Below are positions 22,613 to 33,546 of a stretch of DNA of 64,000 nucleotides, in pieces. The translations under genes were made by a program, and so were the position numbers. The notes under the pieces were generated by a model. That model was not told the DNA's origin. It saw only the letters and a program-made list of their open reading frames with translations, and ran no database searches. The first letter of the stretch is position 1; every line of letters begins with the position of its first letter. The stretch is taken from positions 33,896,494 to 33,960,493 of the forward strand of contig NC_063152.1 of assembly GCF_020921035.1 (NCBI RefSeq), read 5' to 3'. Source of the stretch: Rhodamnia argentea (lineage: Eukaryota > Streptophyta > Magnoliopsida > Myrtales > Myrtaceae).

Positions 22613-24446
22613 ATGGTGACGAAGAAGGTGCAGACTCCCCTGCCGCCATGCGCTCAGGACCGCCGCCTGGACTGCCGGGCCTCCCGGCCCCGCGGGAGCC
22701 GCCGGTGGCGCCAGGGCGGCACCGGGACCGCCGTGGTCGCGGTGGCCGCGCTCCTGATCTCCACCGCCGCGTGGCTCGCGCTCGTCTTCTCCGGGACCAC
22801 CGCCCGCTGCTGGCACCGGTTGACGCATTTTGAAGGCAGTCCTCGTTCTGTCTCGTGGCGGAGTCATTACTCCTCCGATCTTCGTTACCCCGCTTCGTCG
22901 CCTCCGCCGCCCCCTTCGCCCCCGCCTCCGGCGCGCCGCAACGGCAGCCTCTCGGGAACGAAGCCGATCGCGGAGCAGTTAATGCTGAGCCACATACTTT
23001 TCGGAATCGCTGGATCGTCACGGTTATGGGAGCGTCGGAAGGAGTATGTGAGGCTCTGGTGGCGACCTGAGGAAATGCGCGGCCACGTGTGGCTGGACGA
23101 GCAAGTGTCTCACGACGACGATTCGCTGCCTCCGATCATGGTCTCGGAGGATATTTCTCGCTTTCGCTACACAAACCCTACCGGCCACCCCTCTGGCCTC
23201 CGTATCGCTCGTGTCGTCGTAGAGAGCTTCCGCTTGGGCTTGCCGGATGTGCGGTGGTTTGTCCTAGGAGACGATGACACTATCTTTAATGTCGATAACC
23301 TTGTGGCCGTTCTTAGCAAGTATGATTGGTCTGAGATGGTTTACATTGGCGCTCCTTCGGAGAGTCACTCGGCGAATACTTACTTTAGCCATAACATGGC
23401 GTTTGGTGGTGGTGGGATTGCGATTAGTTATGCATTGGCCGATGCATTGTCCAAAATTCAGGACGAGTGCCTGGAGAGGTATCCCAAGCTGTATGGGAGT
23501 GATGATAGGCTTCACGCTTGCATTTCTGAAATTGGCGTTCCCTTGACGAGAGAAAGCGGCTTCCACCAGGTTTTTTACTTCACTCAATTCGTTTAAAGGA
23601 GGATAATGTAGTTGTTTTATGTTATGGAGTTTGGATTTACTTGAAAATCTAGCCGACATAGAATTATGTTTGATGTTCTGGCAGTGGGATATCCGTGGTA
23701 ATGCGCATGGACTTCTGTCATGTCATCCAATTGCACCCTTTGTTTCAATTCACCATTTGGAAGCTGTGGATCCATTTTATCCAGGGTTGAACTCTTTGGA
23801 GAGCTTGAAGCTATTCACGAAGGCTATGAAGTTAGAACCTAGGAGCTTTTTGCAGCGATCGATCTGTTATGACCAGGCACATCGTCTCACATTTTCGGTG
23901 TCGCTGGGTTACGCTGTTCAAGTGTTCCCAAACATTGTGTATCCCCGTGAATTGGAGCGGTCGGAACAGACTTATGTTGCCTGGAATAGGATCAGTCACA
24001 GTAGTGAATTTGACTTGGATACGAGGAATTCATTAAGGTCGCTCTGCAACAAACCCATTCTGTTTTTCTTGAAAGATATAGGAAGACGAGGGGATGCTAC
24101 TGTGGGCACGTATATGCAAGAAAGAGGAATAGATGATCTGAAAAGGAGAGTCTTTTGCTTTCTGCGGTCACCCCCCCTGCATAACGTGCAGATTATCAAG
24201 GTCTTAAGTTATCCACTGAAAAAGAATTGGCATCTGGTGTGTTTTCTTTTTCCTTCTTAAATTACTGGTAGAAACTTGGTAGTTTTTTGTTTGTATTTTG
24301 CTGCTAAAGTTGCATTCCAAAATGTTCCTGGACAGGTACCACGTCGATTATGTTGCCAGACAAACCAAATTAGGGGTGACACTCTCAGTTTATTTGTGGG
24401 CCAATGTGAGAGTGGAGCTTTAAATTCAGTCATAGATAATTTGTGA
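22613..24446 (+). CDS. DUF604 / Fringe-like glycosyltransferase (GT31-related)
   Basis: This is a type II membrane protein of the plant DUF604 family, related to Fringe and beta-1,3-galactosyltransferases; it is expected in the Golgi, and the acceptor is unknown. Exons 22613-23569, 23685-24236 and 24336-24446 (all phase 0, GT/AG) give 1620 nt and 539 residues. A basic, proline-rich N-terminus precedes a membrane segment at about 37-60 and a short poly-Pro stem. The Fringe-like core contains FVLGDDDT with Asp220-222, the metal/nucleotide-sugar DDD motif, followed by 'AFGGGGIAIS' and the 'SDDRLHACI' segment. The C-terminal part holds the conserved 'CYD' and 'WNRI' regions and ends in a Cys-rich tail. 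The start is the ATG at 22613; an out-of-frame ATG lies 16 nt upstream. The Arabidopsis counterpart is At1g33250. Confidence 0.92.
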
Positions 24447-26791
24447 CTGGTCAATGGGGACGCCTGGTCTAGGGACCTCTTGTCGAGTTAAAGAATTTGA
24501 GCATAGAAGCCGGATCCCACAATGACCTTCCAAACTGCCTCTGATTTTTCATGGCGTAACAGTTACCGACTTCTGGCCTGTTGATTACCTGCTTATGCAA
24601 GGTGCAATCCATGGACGAGGCTCATAATGCAGTTTAGTTGATTGAGTTGAAGATGACTGTGCAAACACTTTATCTCCGGATTACATTCTTTGCCTTCATT
24701 TTGTTTAGAAGGTTTTACAATGATAAATGAGGATTTAGCATTTTGATATTGAAATTGCTGTTGGAATGATAGATAGAATACCAAAATTAGCAATGTTAGC
24801 TTCCAGGTATGTAATTCGGAGATTCTGTTGTTGTTAATAGCCATTTCCCAGTAAAAGGTTGCTCGGTAGGATATATTGTCTACCTTCTTTCTTACTGCTG
24901 TTTGTGCCTCGACAGAATTTATGTGGCCTTGACATCGTATACACAGACAACTAAAGCTTTCCTTCTTTGTGATGGTGCAATGGTCAGGGAAATAATTGCC
25001 CAAAGCCAGATGCAAGCAGGCTAGAAAGTTGAAATGGGAATTTCGTGGATATTTGACCAGAGTGTTTCCATTTGACAAATGTAGGAAGCAATAAGTATGC
25101 AACTTAAATAGGACCAAATATGTTTTGATTTATTCAGGCACTTCCATACTGACCAAAGTTGGACCAATGAGGTACTTATGAGCTGGATGGTAATATTACA
25201 GAAGAATCAAAAATTAGTTTCGCTCAGAATTTGGAGTAGCTAGATGCTACAGTACTGCCTACATTCCTTTTCGCATACGTTAATACCTTTCAGAAAAACT
25301 GATTTGTTATCTGGTAATTTTTTTTTAGTCGAATTTAGATTGCAAGAAATACTGATGCAGGATATATGCAATCTGACCAATTAAGGCAAATACTATACAG
25401 TGTGGTTTCCTTCTTCTCCTTCTTTTTTTCTCTTCTGGTGTGGAGGGTGTTGGTTGAGGGTGCCTTCAGTGGAAAAGGTAACCAGATGCTACCTTTTGAC
25501 AACTTCCAACTTCCCTGATTGTAGACACGTTACTGGAACCCTCAGTGTGGATGCAGGAAGAAAAACTGACCGGTCCTTTTGCATGGGCTTGTCATGCACT
25601 TGTAACTGAAAATCGTTACGTTATAGCAGCATTGGAAAATTCAGGACTTACTACCGCTGTATAATGTAAGCTAATCCATGCAAAACTGTTCAAATCATGC
25701 TTATTAATGGGCTATTATTTTCAACTTAGTGTTTGTCATAAGGTTCCCCAGGATGCCATTTTACATTGCTGAAGAGTTGTTGCTTATTGACACTCCTTCA
25801 TTAGTTATATGTTGCTGCGCTTCTTGGTCCTTTTAATTTGGTAATTGTGTATGTTAGGAGTTTTTTTAAACCACTTATTATGGCATCCTCCATGGGCATG
25901 TTTTGACTAGATGTACCTGTTGTGTTTGCTTTTGTTGGTGTCGAGCCAGGTGGTAATCTCACCAAGTTAAGAGCTTGTAAATCGCGTTAAACCAAAGCCT
26001 ATGTTGGCCTTAGAACATGATAATCTCCTTTGGACTTTTTTCCCCAATATAACACAATAGCAGTGATCTAATTATTCGTGTCTACCCTGTTTCTTACAGG
26101 AGAAGCCCGTCTTTCTCTTATTTTTCATCTACTTGTTTGCTATTTAATGTCTGTCATATAGATACTGGTGTTGGTGTTGCAAATTTTTCTTAGCTAGATA
26201 CCAGGGAGTAAGTTATAATATTTGTGCCAGCCTGTGAACTTTGCCGTCCCATTTTTGGACTGTCGAGAGCATTTGCGAAAATTGGAGCATTTGTTGAGGC
26301 TGCTTTGCCTTTCTTGTTGTAATGCATATCTGAGGATATGTTCTGTCAAAAGCTCATCAATGCCATTACAGGCCATTCAGGGATGAAGATGTCCTCAGTT
26401 GACTCATGCCGACCCAAGGGATAGTGGAGAAATAGATGTGCGTGGGAGCACGGCTCTGAACCGTTGGCACGGCACTCTTCTTTTGCCCGAAGAAGAGCAG
26501 AATTCGATTTGCATGACGTATCTAGTAGGAGGTTACGGCGAGGTGCAATGCACAAGTCGCGAGTTTTCGCGGGGGCTCTTAAGCTGTTTCCATTTGTTTC
26601 ATTCGGTCGTTCAGGATATGATACATACTTTTGCCATTTTTGCTGTTGATATCCGAAGTTAGCCTGTCGTTATTCGGAGGACGACTTAGCTGAATGTCAG
26701 AAAAACGAATACATGAGTGGGAAAAGAATATGAAAAGACAATCAGGGAGCTATGTAAAGGTCAACAACATACAGTTTCAAGGCGCCTAGCC
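24447..26791. other. Convergent intergenic region between DUF604 and TMPIT genes
   Basis: No coding sequence is supported over 2.3 kb between these two convergent genes. It probably holds the 3' untranslated parts of both. A 'ttacag' acceptor-like site at about 26370 precedes GC-richer sequence (26370-26600), which might be a spliced 3' UTR exon. In Arabidopsis the GTL1 trihelix gene lies in the equivalent interval; nothing resembling a trihelix domain was seen here. Confidence 0.4.
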
Positions 26792-29700
26792 CTAGTCTAG
26801 TTCCTGCTTGCTCTTTGTTCTCTTCATCTTTGCCTTGAACCTCGACTTGGCCATCAGAGTCTGTACGGTGTTCGCAAAGTTCCCGACGGCCATCAGAACC
26901 AACAGGACCCCACAGAATATCACCTGCCAAGCTCATTTTCAATTATCTGTTAACAGCACAAGCAAGGATCAATCCACGTTAACGCAAGCGACAGTGATAG
27001 AAAGCACATTACCTGCCATTCGGAAACTACCCCGACCAATGCAGTTTGGAGCAGCAGGAACCCCACGTAGGCCTCAAAACCCTAAAGTCGAGAATGGCGG
27101 ACACATCTTAGCCCAGCGAATTTCCACACGATCCACAATACTTGTATCAAAGTAATCTCATGCATCGATTCAGCATAAGGATTTCAAGTTAAGACATGCA
27201 AATGCTTCACCATACATCATTCGAGGAGGCCAGCCTTTTAATGAAGTGATTATCGTTATACCTATTAGTTGGACTTAGACCACCTAATAATTTGTCCACG
27301 TTAGCGACAGATCCAAATATACATCTCGCTTAATGCTAATGACTAAGTCTCGCAACAAGCAAGGTGAGTAGTACAGAAACTGCTCTTCCAGTTCAAATTC
27401 TTCCGTCGACTTTAGAGCATCAGTGCATATTGGCCATGTACAAAGGGATTACCTGCATAATGAAAAGAATAGGACAAAGAAGCCATAACTGACCATCCAC
27501 GCCTGCAGTTTCTCCCCAGACAACATCCATTCTCTTAGCCTGTAACAAGCACACGATGAAAGATAGTCACCAGCAGAGGTATTTTCGTATTTAAAATGTT
27601 ATTCATGACAAAGCAATGACAATCTCTATCACGAGGAAAGAAAAATGAATGTCCACGATCATTTTTACCAAAAGATCAATACGACTTATCAAGAATAAAT
27701 ATTAAAAATTAAAAATTAAATGACCGCTCGAGAAATATTCCATGTCAGCATCATTCAACCACAGCATTCATAGTCCTCTTCTATAAGCAGAGTCATGTGA
27801 CACCTTGCCCAGTGCAATGCGTGTGTATAGTCTCTGACGTTGATATCTATTCTGTAGAAGCATCGCGACCCCTTGCATTATAGCCCATTGAAGAAAAAGT
27901 TGCACACCCCTCTGTCCAGGATTCATCTAATTAGGCCCGAAAGCAGAGCAAGTCAATTACTGGTTCTACAGCAAAACTGACCTGCTTTTGCGCACAGTTT
28001 GGTTGTCCTTTGATCTCCCAAGTTAGGCTGACAAGGGCCATAATCATTGCACAATAGTGATGGTATATCCACCTGAAGATGACAACTCAGTAAATTTGAT
28101 CGAATGCTCTCTGTATCGCTCGAGGATAATAGAGAGAAATTCGATCAACTGTATCGCTCAAGGATAATAGAGCGAAATAAAGTCAGACATGCTTCCACAT
28201 TATCATCGAACCATACCACTACCTATATAATTCAGAAGAAAGATTCAGAAAAATCAAACATGTAGATTACAAACACGTGCTCAGTTAATCTCTCTCTCTC
28301 TCTCACGAGCACAGGAATATGTCTCTCTCAAAATTCAGTTTAACTCTTGGTTTAACGTGAGTAAAGAAAGCCTCAATCGCACTCCTCACAGTCTCTTCAA
28401 AAACATATGAAGATCCTATGCAGAACTGTTCATGGAACAGAATGTCAATGTGTTTTTTGTTAGCAATCACAAGATTATACATCAAAGAAAGCATCTCGTA
28501 TCTTCCTTTGCTTCCAATACTTCGAACAATTCAAAGGCAAAATTCAATGACTTCTCTACAACACATGATCTACAACACCTCCTCATTCCGTTGTCCTTCT
28601 CATTTGCCAAGATGGTGTAAATCCTAGCACCCAAGCAGAATGATAGCTACTTAGAAAGCCCAAGCAGAATGATAGCTACTTAGCAAGCTTTGACTGTAAT
28701 CACTAATAGTAATTGTCCGCAGAAGAAAATCATGATTGACAAATATCAGCTAGAGAATAAAAGGTGACTCGGATTTTACTATGGGTTGAGACAATTGCAA
28801 ATGCCTTTTCTTTTTGCCCATTGGGTTTTGCTAGAATTACAATACATCATAACAATACATGCACTGAGGCAAGCACATGTTTCTACTAGAGAAATCACTG
28901 TAGATTTGCTAGCAGTAGTTCTGCAGTGATCTTAAGGGTCATCTCTAGTTTCTCTAGTTAGCTACTGAGAAAACTGCTAAGGATGAAAAACAGAGAAGTG
29001 GAACACCAATGATTTTATTTCTTCTACTTCTCTTTTTATTTTATTTTATTTTTCCGGGTGGGGTAAGTTCTCAAAAATACCATCTAATACAGCACATTTT
29101 CATCTGGCATTCTTCTTGGCTGCAACAAGCACTGAGAAGTTCGACATCCAATACTGGGTACCATAAAAGCTGAACTGCAGAAACTTCAATATGTAAGAAA
29201 AGAGCGAGATTGCCTTCCCTACTGTCATCCTCATGACCTTATTTCTCTTCTAATTGTTCCACAAAGTACGGTTCTTCAGCTCCTAGAAATATCATTCTAC
29301 AAATTTCTTCCTTTTGAACAAACAATAACTCAATGTTCAGTCATTACACATCAAGTTCAACGTAGAAGAAGCGTAATTCATGAAGTACTCACGTAAATCT
29401 CCTTGGATATTAATACATGCCGAATAAAAAGTAGAACTGCAGAGCAGCTCAAAGGAAACAAGCATATTCTTCACTCACCAGGGCCTAATATCACTTCCGT
29501 TGATGCTTAGTATATTTTCTCTCAATGCCAAACCAGTGTAGAGGAATAATAGCCATGCCTGGCATGCGTAAACCCACGATTTGTTATGCCCGATTCATTC
29601 AAATATACACAAAACCTTCAAACTGTTCGAGAAGCATGTAAAGCAGTACCTGGTACAGCTGAACAGGAAATGCTGGAAAACATCCATCCCACAGCCAAGA

Positions 29701-31063
29701 TCTCAACACTAGAAGTGCCGACGGGAAAATGAGAAAGAGGAGAGCAGTTCTATCCTGTTACAAACAGATTGTGAAATGAGCGAATCCAAATTACGCAGCT
29801 CCCCACTCTTTCGGAATGGGCAATAGATGCAAGATTAACTAGTGTGCAATTAAAATTATCATATGTGCCTACAAAGAATACCGATAGATAGAACATACTC
29901 AGGTTGCTTCATGTAAAATTCCCATGGCATAATTAATTTTGATATAGGATTGCAATTATCTAGCAAATGCTTTTATAGGCAATCAGCCTGCCAGCAGAAC
30001 TAAATTTGCTCCTGGCATGAACAAGAAAGGACTTTATAGCAATCCGTACAGTGCTCGCTTCATGTATCCAGTTTTACATGCCAAAAAATCTGGATCAAAA
30101 GTCAAGTGGAGGAGTCTAACCTACTTTGATTAAATGAGCTGTGGCAAAGTGGTTGAAGGTACCCGATGGGATTTCCCTCTTTCTAAATTTTGATTCATAC
30201 ATTAAGTAGCTTAGCTCAGGTAACAAGATGAAGTACATCCAAATGAGCTTGTTCTGACTAAAAATTGCTGAGACCTCCGTGAGAAAACAAAAGCTCTCTG
30301 ATTTCTGTTAAATATTGCCCCAAGGCAGTGACTCCACAGTTCAAAAACTCAATCACTACCTAGTGTGTCCACCGAGAATAGTCGGTCCAGACAAAAAACA
30401 AACGATTACGAATAGCGAAAGTAATGAATCGTTCAAATCCAGCCAATCCCGATCTCCAGAAAAAAGGTAGGAACAAGAAGTCAAAATACTCGGCATAAGG
30501 ACAACAAAGAACTGGAACTGAAATGGGAACATTACTCTGTAACTGTTGTACTCTTCCTTGACTTTCAGCTGCACCTCTTTCCTCGCACGCACGTTGATCG
30601 GGCCCAGAAACATCCTCACGAAGCCGCCTGCGCGACACGGTCATTCCATCATCCACCACCACCAGACCGTAGACGGCAAGGACAAACGGAACCGGCGGCA
30701 GAGAGGAAAGGAAAGAGAAGGATCCGAGTCAAACGCACCTTGAGCTTTCGACGGAAGAAACGCCGACGCATCCCCGTCGGCCATGATGCACCTGGCCCTC
30801 TGCAGCTCCTCCTCGAGCCTGTCCGCGAGCTTCGAATCGAGCAGCCCGCTGCTCGCCTGAGCACCGATGGAGTCCCGGAGGCGGCGGATGGACGAGTCGA
30901 GCGCGAGCGTGCGCTGCCGTATCGACTGCTCCTCGCCCGACGAGAGGGCGACGTGCGCCGCGGCGGCGTCCTGCAGCTCCTTCGCCTGCTCCACCGCCCG
31001 CCGCACCTCCTCCTCCATCCGCCTCTCCGCCTCCTCCGGCCTCGCTCCGCCGTCGCCGTCCAT
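26792..31063 (-). CDS. TMPIT-like / TMEM120 family membrane protein
   Basis: This is the plant homologue of animal TMEM120 (TACAN/TMPIT), a multi-pass membrane protein with a coenzyme-A-binding, ELOVL-like fold in animals; the plant role is unknown. Nine minus-strand exons were read: 31063-30739, 30627-30536, 29754-29650, 29558-29479, 28072-27982, 27911-27804, 27539-27453, 27081-27013 and 26923-26792. They sum to 1089 nt (362 residues) with consistent phases. Residues 1-110 are Glu/Arg/Ala-rich and predicted coiled coil. After 'FLGPINVRA' comes a run of about six membrane segments, including the 'WWIYHHYCAM' stretch and 'RGVQLFLQWAIMQG'. The basic tail 'RFKAKMKRTKSKQELD' ends the protein. The frame stays open upstream to 31432, but the ATG at 31063 gives the expected N-terminus. 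The Arabidopsis counterpart is At1g33230. Confidence 0.93.
28626..28686. repeat. 30-bp tandem duplication in TMPIT intron 4
   Basis: Two nearly identical copies of 'cccaagcagaatgatagcta' plus 'cttag.aag' lie back to back, differing at one or two bases. This is a recent local duplication inside the longest intron of the gene. Confidence 0.8.
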
Positions 31064-31249
31064 CACTGGCCGCGACCGGTCCCGCGGCCGCTCGCGATCT
31101 TCGCGAATCGAGCGAGGTTCGTCCGGAGAGACTACCGGTTCGTCCGCGCGCGCGTGCTCCGGATTGCGTCGCGGAATGTGAGTGCGAGATGCATTGATGG
31201 AGGCACACGCATCTCCGCGGAGCCACGTGGAAGCGATCTCTGTCTCCAC

Positions 31250-31960
31250 GGATCGAGAAAATATCGGGTGCTCGAGTCTTGCCATGTCAGCATCGAGACA
31301 CGCCACACAGAGAACGCCACGTGTCCAACGCAGGTCCCACCCGTCAGCAATTTTTGAAACTCCCGTCTCCGTCTCCGTTGCCGCCGTTACGTCCCCGCCC
31401 TCCGCCTCTCCCTCTTCCTTCTCTCTTCCCATCCCACCTCACGACCGACGTCTGCTCTCTCTCCACCTCCCTCCCTCCCTCTTTCACCTCACGACCAAGA
31501 CTAAGTTTCAGAAATCGTGGGACGAAGTTTCAGAGGAGGCGGCGAACGAACGTGGACGCCGACGGGATTTGAAAGGGTTCTTGGAAATGTGGACGACGTT
31601 TCCAAGGAGAAAACCGGGTGATCAGACCGCCGACGGGCTCTTGGAGGCGACAGCGGAGGCGCCTTTGTTCCTTGGAGACGAAGTGGAGCTGTCGCGATTC
31701 TGGAAAGCGAAGTGAACAGGGGTTGAAAATGAAAAAACCGGAAGCTTTTGGTCTTTTTTTTTTTTTTGGGTCCAAAGGAAGCTTTTGGTCTTTGGTCGTG
31801 AGGTGGAGTGGGATGGAGAGAGAGAGAGAGAGCAGACGCCGGGGCAGATGGAGACAGGTGGGACCCGAGATGGACACGTGGTGCTCCCTGTACGGCATGT
31901 CTCAATGCTGACATGGCAAGATTGGAGCACCCCAGTATTTTCGCGATCACAGAGTGAGCG
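31250..31960. repeat. Inverted duplication (~260-bp arms) upstream of TMPIT
   Basis: The left arm (31255-31510) contains 'tcttgccatgtcagcatcga', 'cacgtgtcca' and 'cacctcacgaccaagac'. The right arm (31690-31955), reverse complemented, has 'tcttgccatgtcagcattga', 'cacgtgtcca' and 'cacctcacgaccaaaga' in the same order. A unique ~180-bp spacer separates them. The left arm is in the 5' flank of the minus-strand TMPIT gene. It could be a foldback element or an inverted duplication of promoter DNA. A GA tract lies at 31817-31832. Confidence 0.7.
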
Positions 31961-32189
31961 AGGGAGAGAGTCGAAGGGGAAGCAGGTCCAACAAAAGAAA
32001 AAGGGCAAAAAACATTGAAGTAAAACAAAGACGTGTGAATGGGAACATTAACTGTATTAATTGCACAATCATTCACCCAGGTGCAGAACTGCCACGGTGG
32101 AGAAACATCCTTAATCGGAAAAAAGCTGCATTTGATCGACAAAATTAAGGATTATGTCTGTGTTGGAGAACCCACCCGGATGTTATCAT

Positions 32190-32925
32190 AGCAATTCCGG
32201 AAGATTTTTCCAAAAAGCCGAGGTATCTCAGTTTTATCAATTCAATCCTAAATTTTTTCATTTTATGTCAATTGAGTCCATTTAACTAATTTTGACTGGA
32301 AATCACAAACGTGGACGTAAACGATCCTATGTGACACGGTCAATACCGACATGGACAAAAATAATAATTTTTAATTAATTTTTTCTTTTTTTCCTTTTTC
32401 TTTCTTTTCTTCTCTATTTTCCTTTATTTTTCTTTTTCTTTTTTTTTTTTTTCTCTTTCCTCTTTCCTCAACCAGCCATTGACCAGCCTGGCTCCGTCGG
32501 CCTCAGGCAAGGATTGTCCTCGCGTATTTCCCTCACCAGGCAAGGCAAGGGTGACCGACGCCCACCTAGGAGAGGGCGACCCTTACTAGGGGCCGATGAG
32601 GGCAAATTTTGCTAGTAAAGGTGAAAGCGGCCCTCTCTCAAGGCCAGCGGAGGGGAAAAGGGAAGAAAAAAAAAGTAAAGGAAAATAGAGAAGAAAAAAA
32701 AAAAAAAAAGAAAGAAACGGTAATTATTAAAAATTTGTTCATGTCGGTGTTTGTCATGCCGCATAAGACAGTCGGCGACCACGTAAGCAATTTTTGGTCA
32801 AAATTAGCGAAATGAACTCAATTGAAACAATATGAAATAGTTTAGAACTCAATTGACAAAACCAAAATATTTATAACCGAATTTACAAGATTGCAACAGA
32901 TTTAAGATTTTTTGGATAATTTTTC
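32190..32925. mobile_element. Complete foldback element
   Basis: Long opposed arms share 'tcaattgagtccatttaact' (left) and 'caattgagttcatttcgct' (reverse complement of right), 'gaccaaaaatt'/'gactggaaatc' and 'ccgacatg'. The arms lead into a T/C tract (32370-32465), a GC-rich core with CGAGGG/AGGGCGACC words (32470-32650) and an A/G tract (32650-32720). No coding capacity is present. Related copies lie at 13345, 38370 and, decayed, at 54620. Confidence 0.68.
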
Positions 32926-33546
32926 TGTGCCTACTCTTCGGCTCCATGTTTGGTCAGACTAGAGAATATTTGGTTCGGACAGTTGACCTGCAGGCCCAGA
33001 CTTAGACACCCATTCTATTAACATGCCTAGGATCTTCATTCAACACCATGTTCCCATCGTAAAGCAAGCAAATTGTGGACAATGAAGGCGCCTTGAATTG
33101 AGAAAGATGGACGAGCGCAGGAACTTAAGCCGTGAATGCCGGAAATCATCAATGAATACCTCGTCAATGCACCAAACATTCTTGGCAAAAACGGTGAGAA
33201 ACAAAAAAACGAAAATGTACAGAGACTAGAATGCGATGTCGGAAATCTAACTATGACGAGCGAGCAACGACCGGCGGCATGTATAGAAAGCACTCACTCA
33301 GCAACAGGCTGATGATAATGCAATAGTGTCGGCGATGCAGCGATATAAAGGCGCGAATGAAATATACCTTATCATTTAAAGTTTCTCCCATAGCATACAA
33401 AACTATCTGATTTTGTGCCATCAGAAGGCATTGGCTGTTTTACCAACTAAAAGTTATCACAAGAAGAATTCTAGAGGAGAGGCGGGGAAAAGGAGAACCC
33501 GATTAACTCCAACCCAAAAATCATATGTATAGTACAACAATGCCTA

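Noticed and set aside
22407-23021. 204-codon minus-strand frame opposite the DUF604 first exon
   Set aside because: It is the antisense shadow of a GC-rich exon: Arg/Gly/Pro-rich, no homology, and it overlaps a well-supported gene.
30740-31715. Long frames on both strands around the TMPIT first exon
   Set aside because: These are shadows of the GC-rich exon and of the inverted duplication. The upstream extension of the TMPIT frame to 31432 lacks family similarity.
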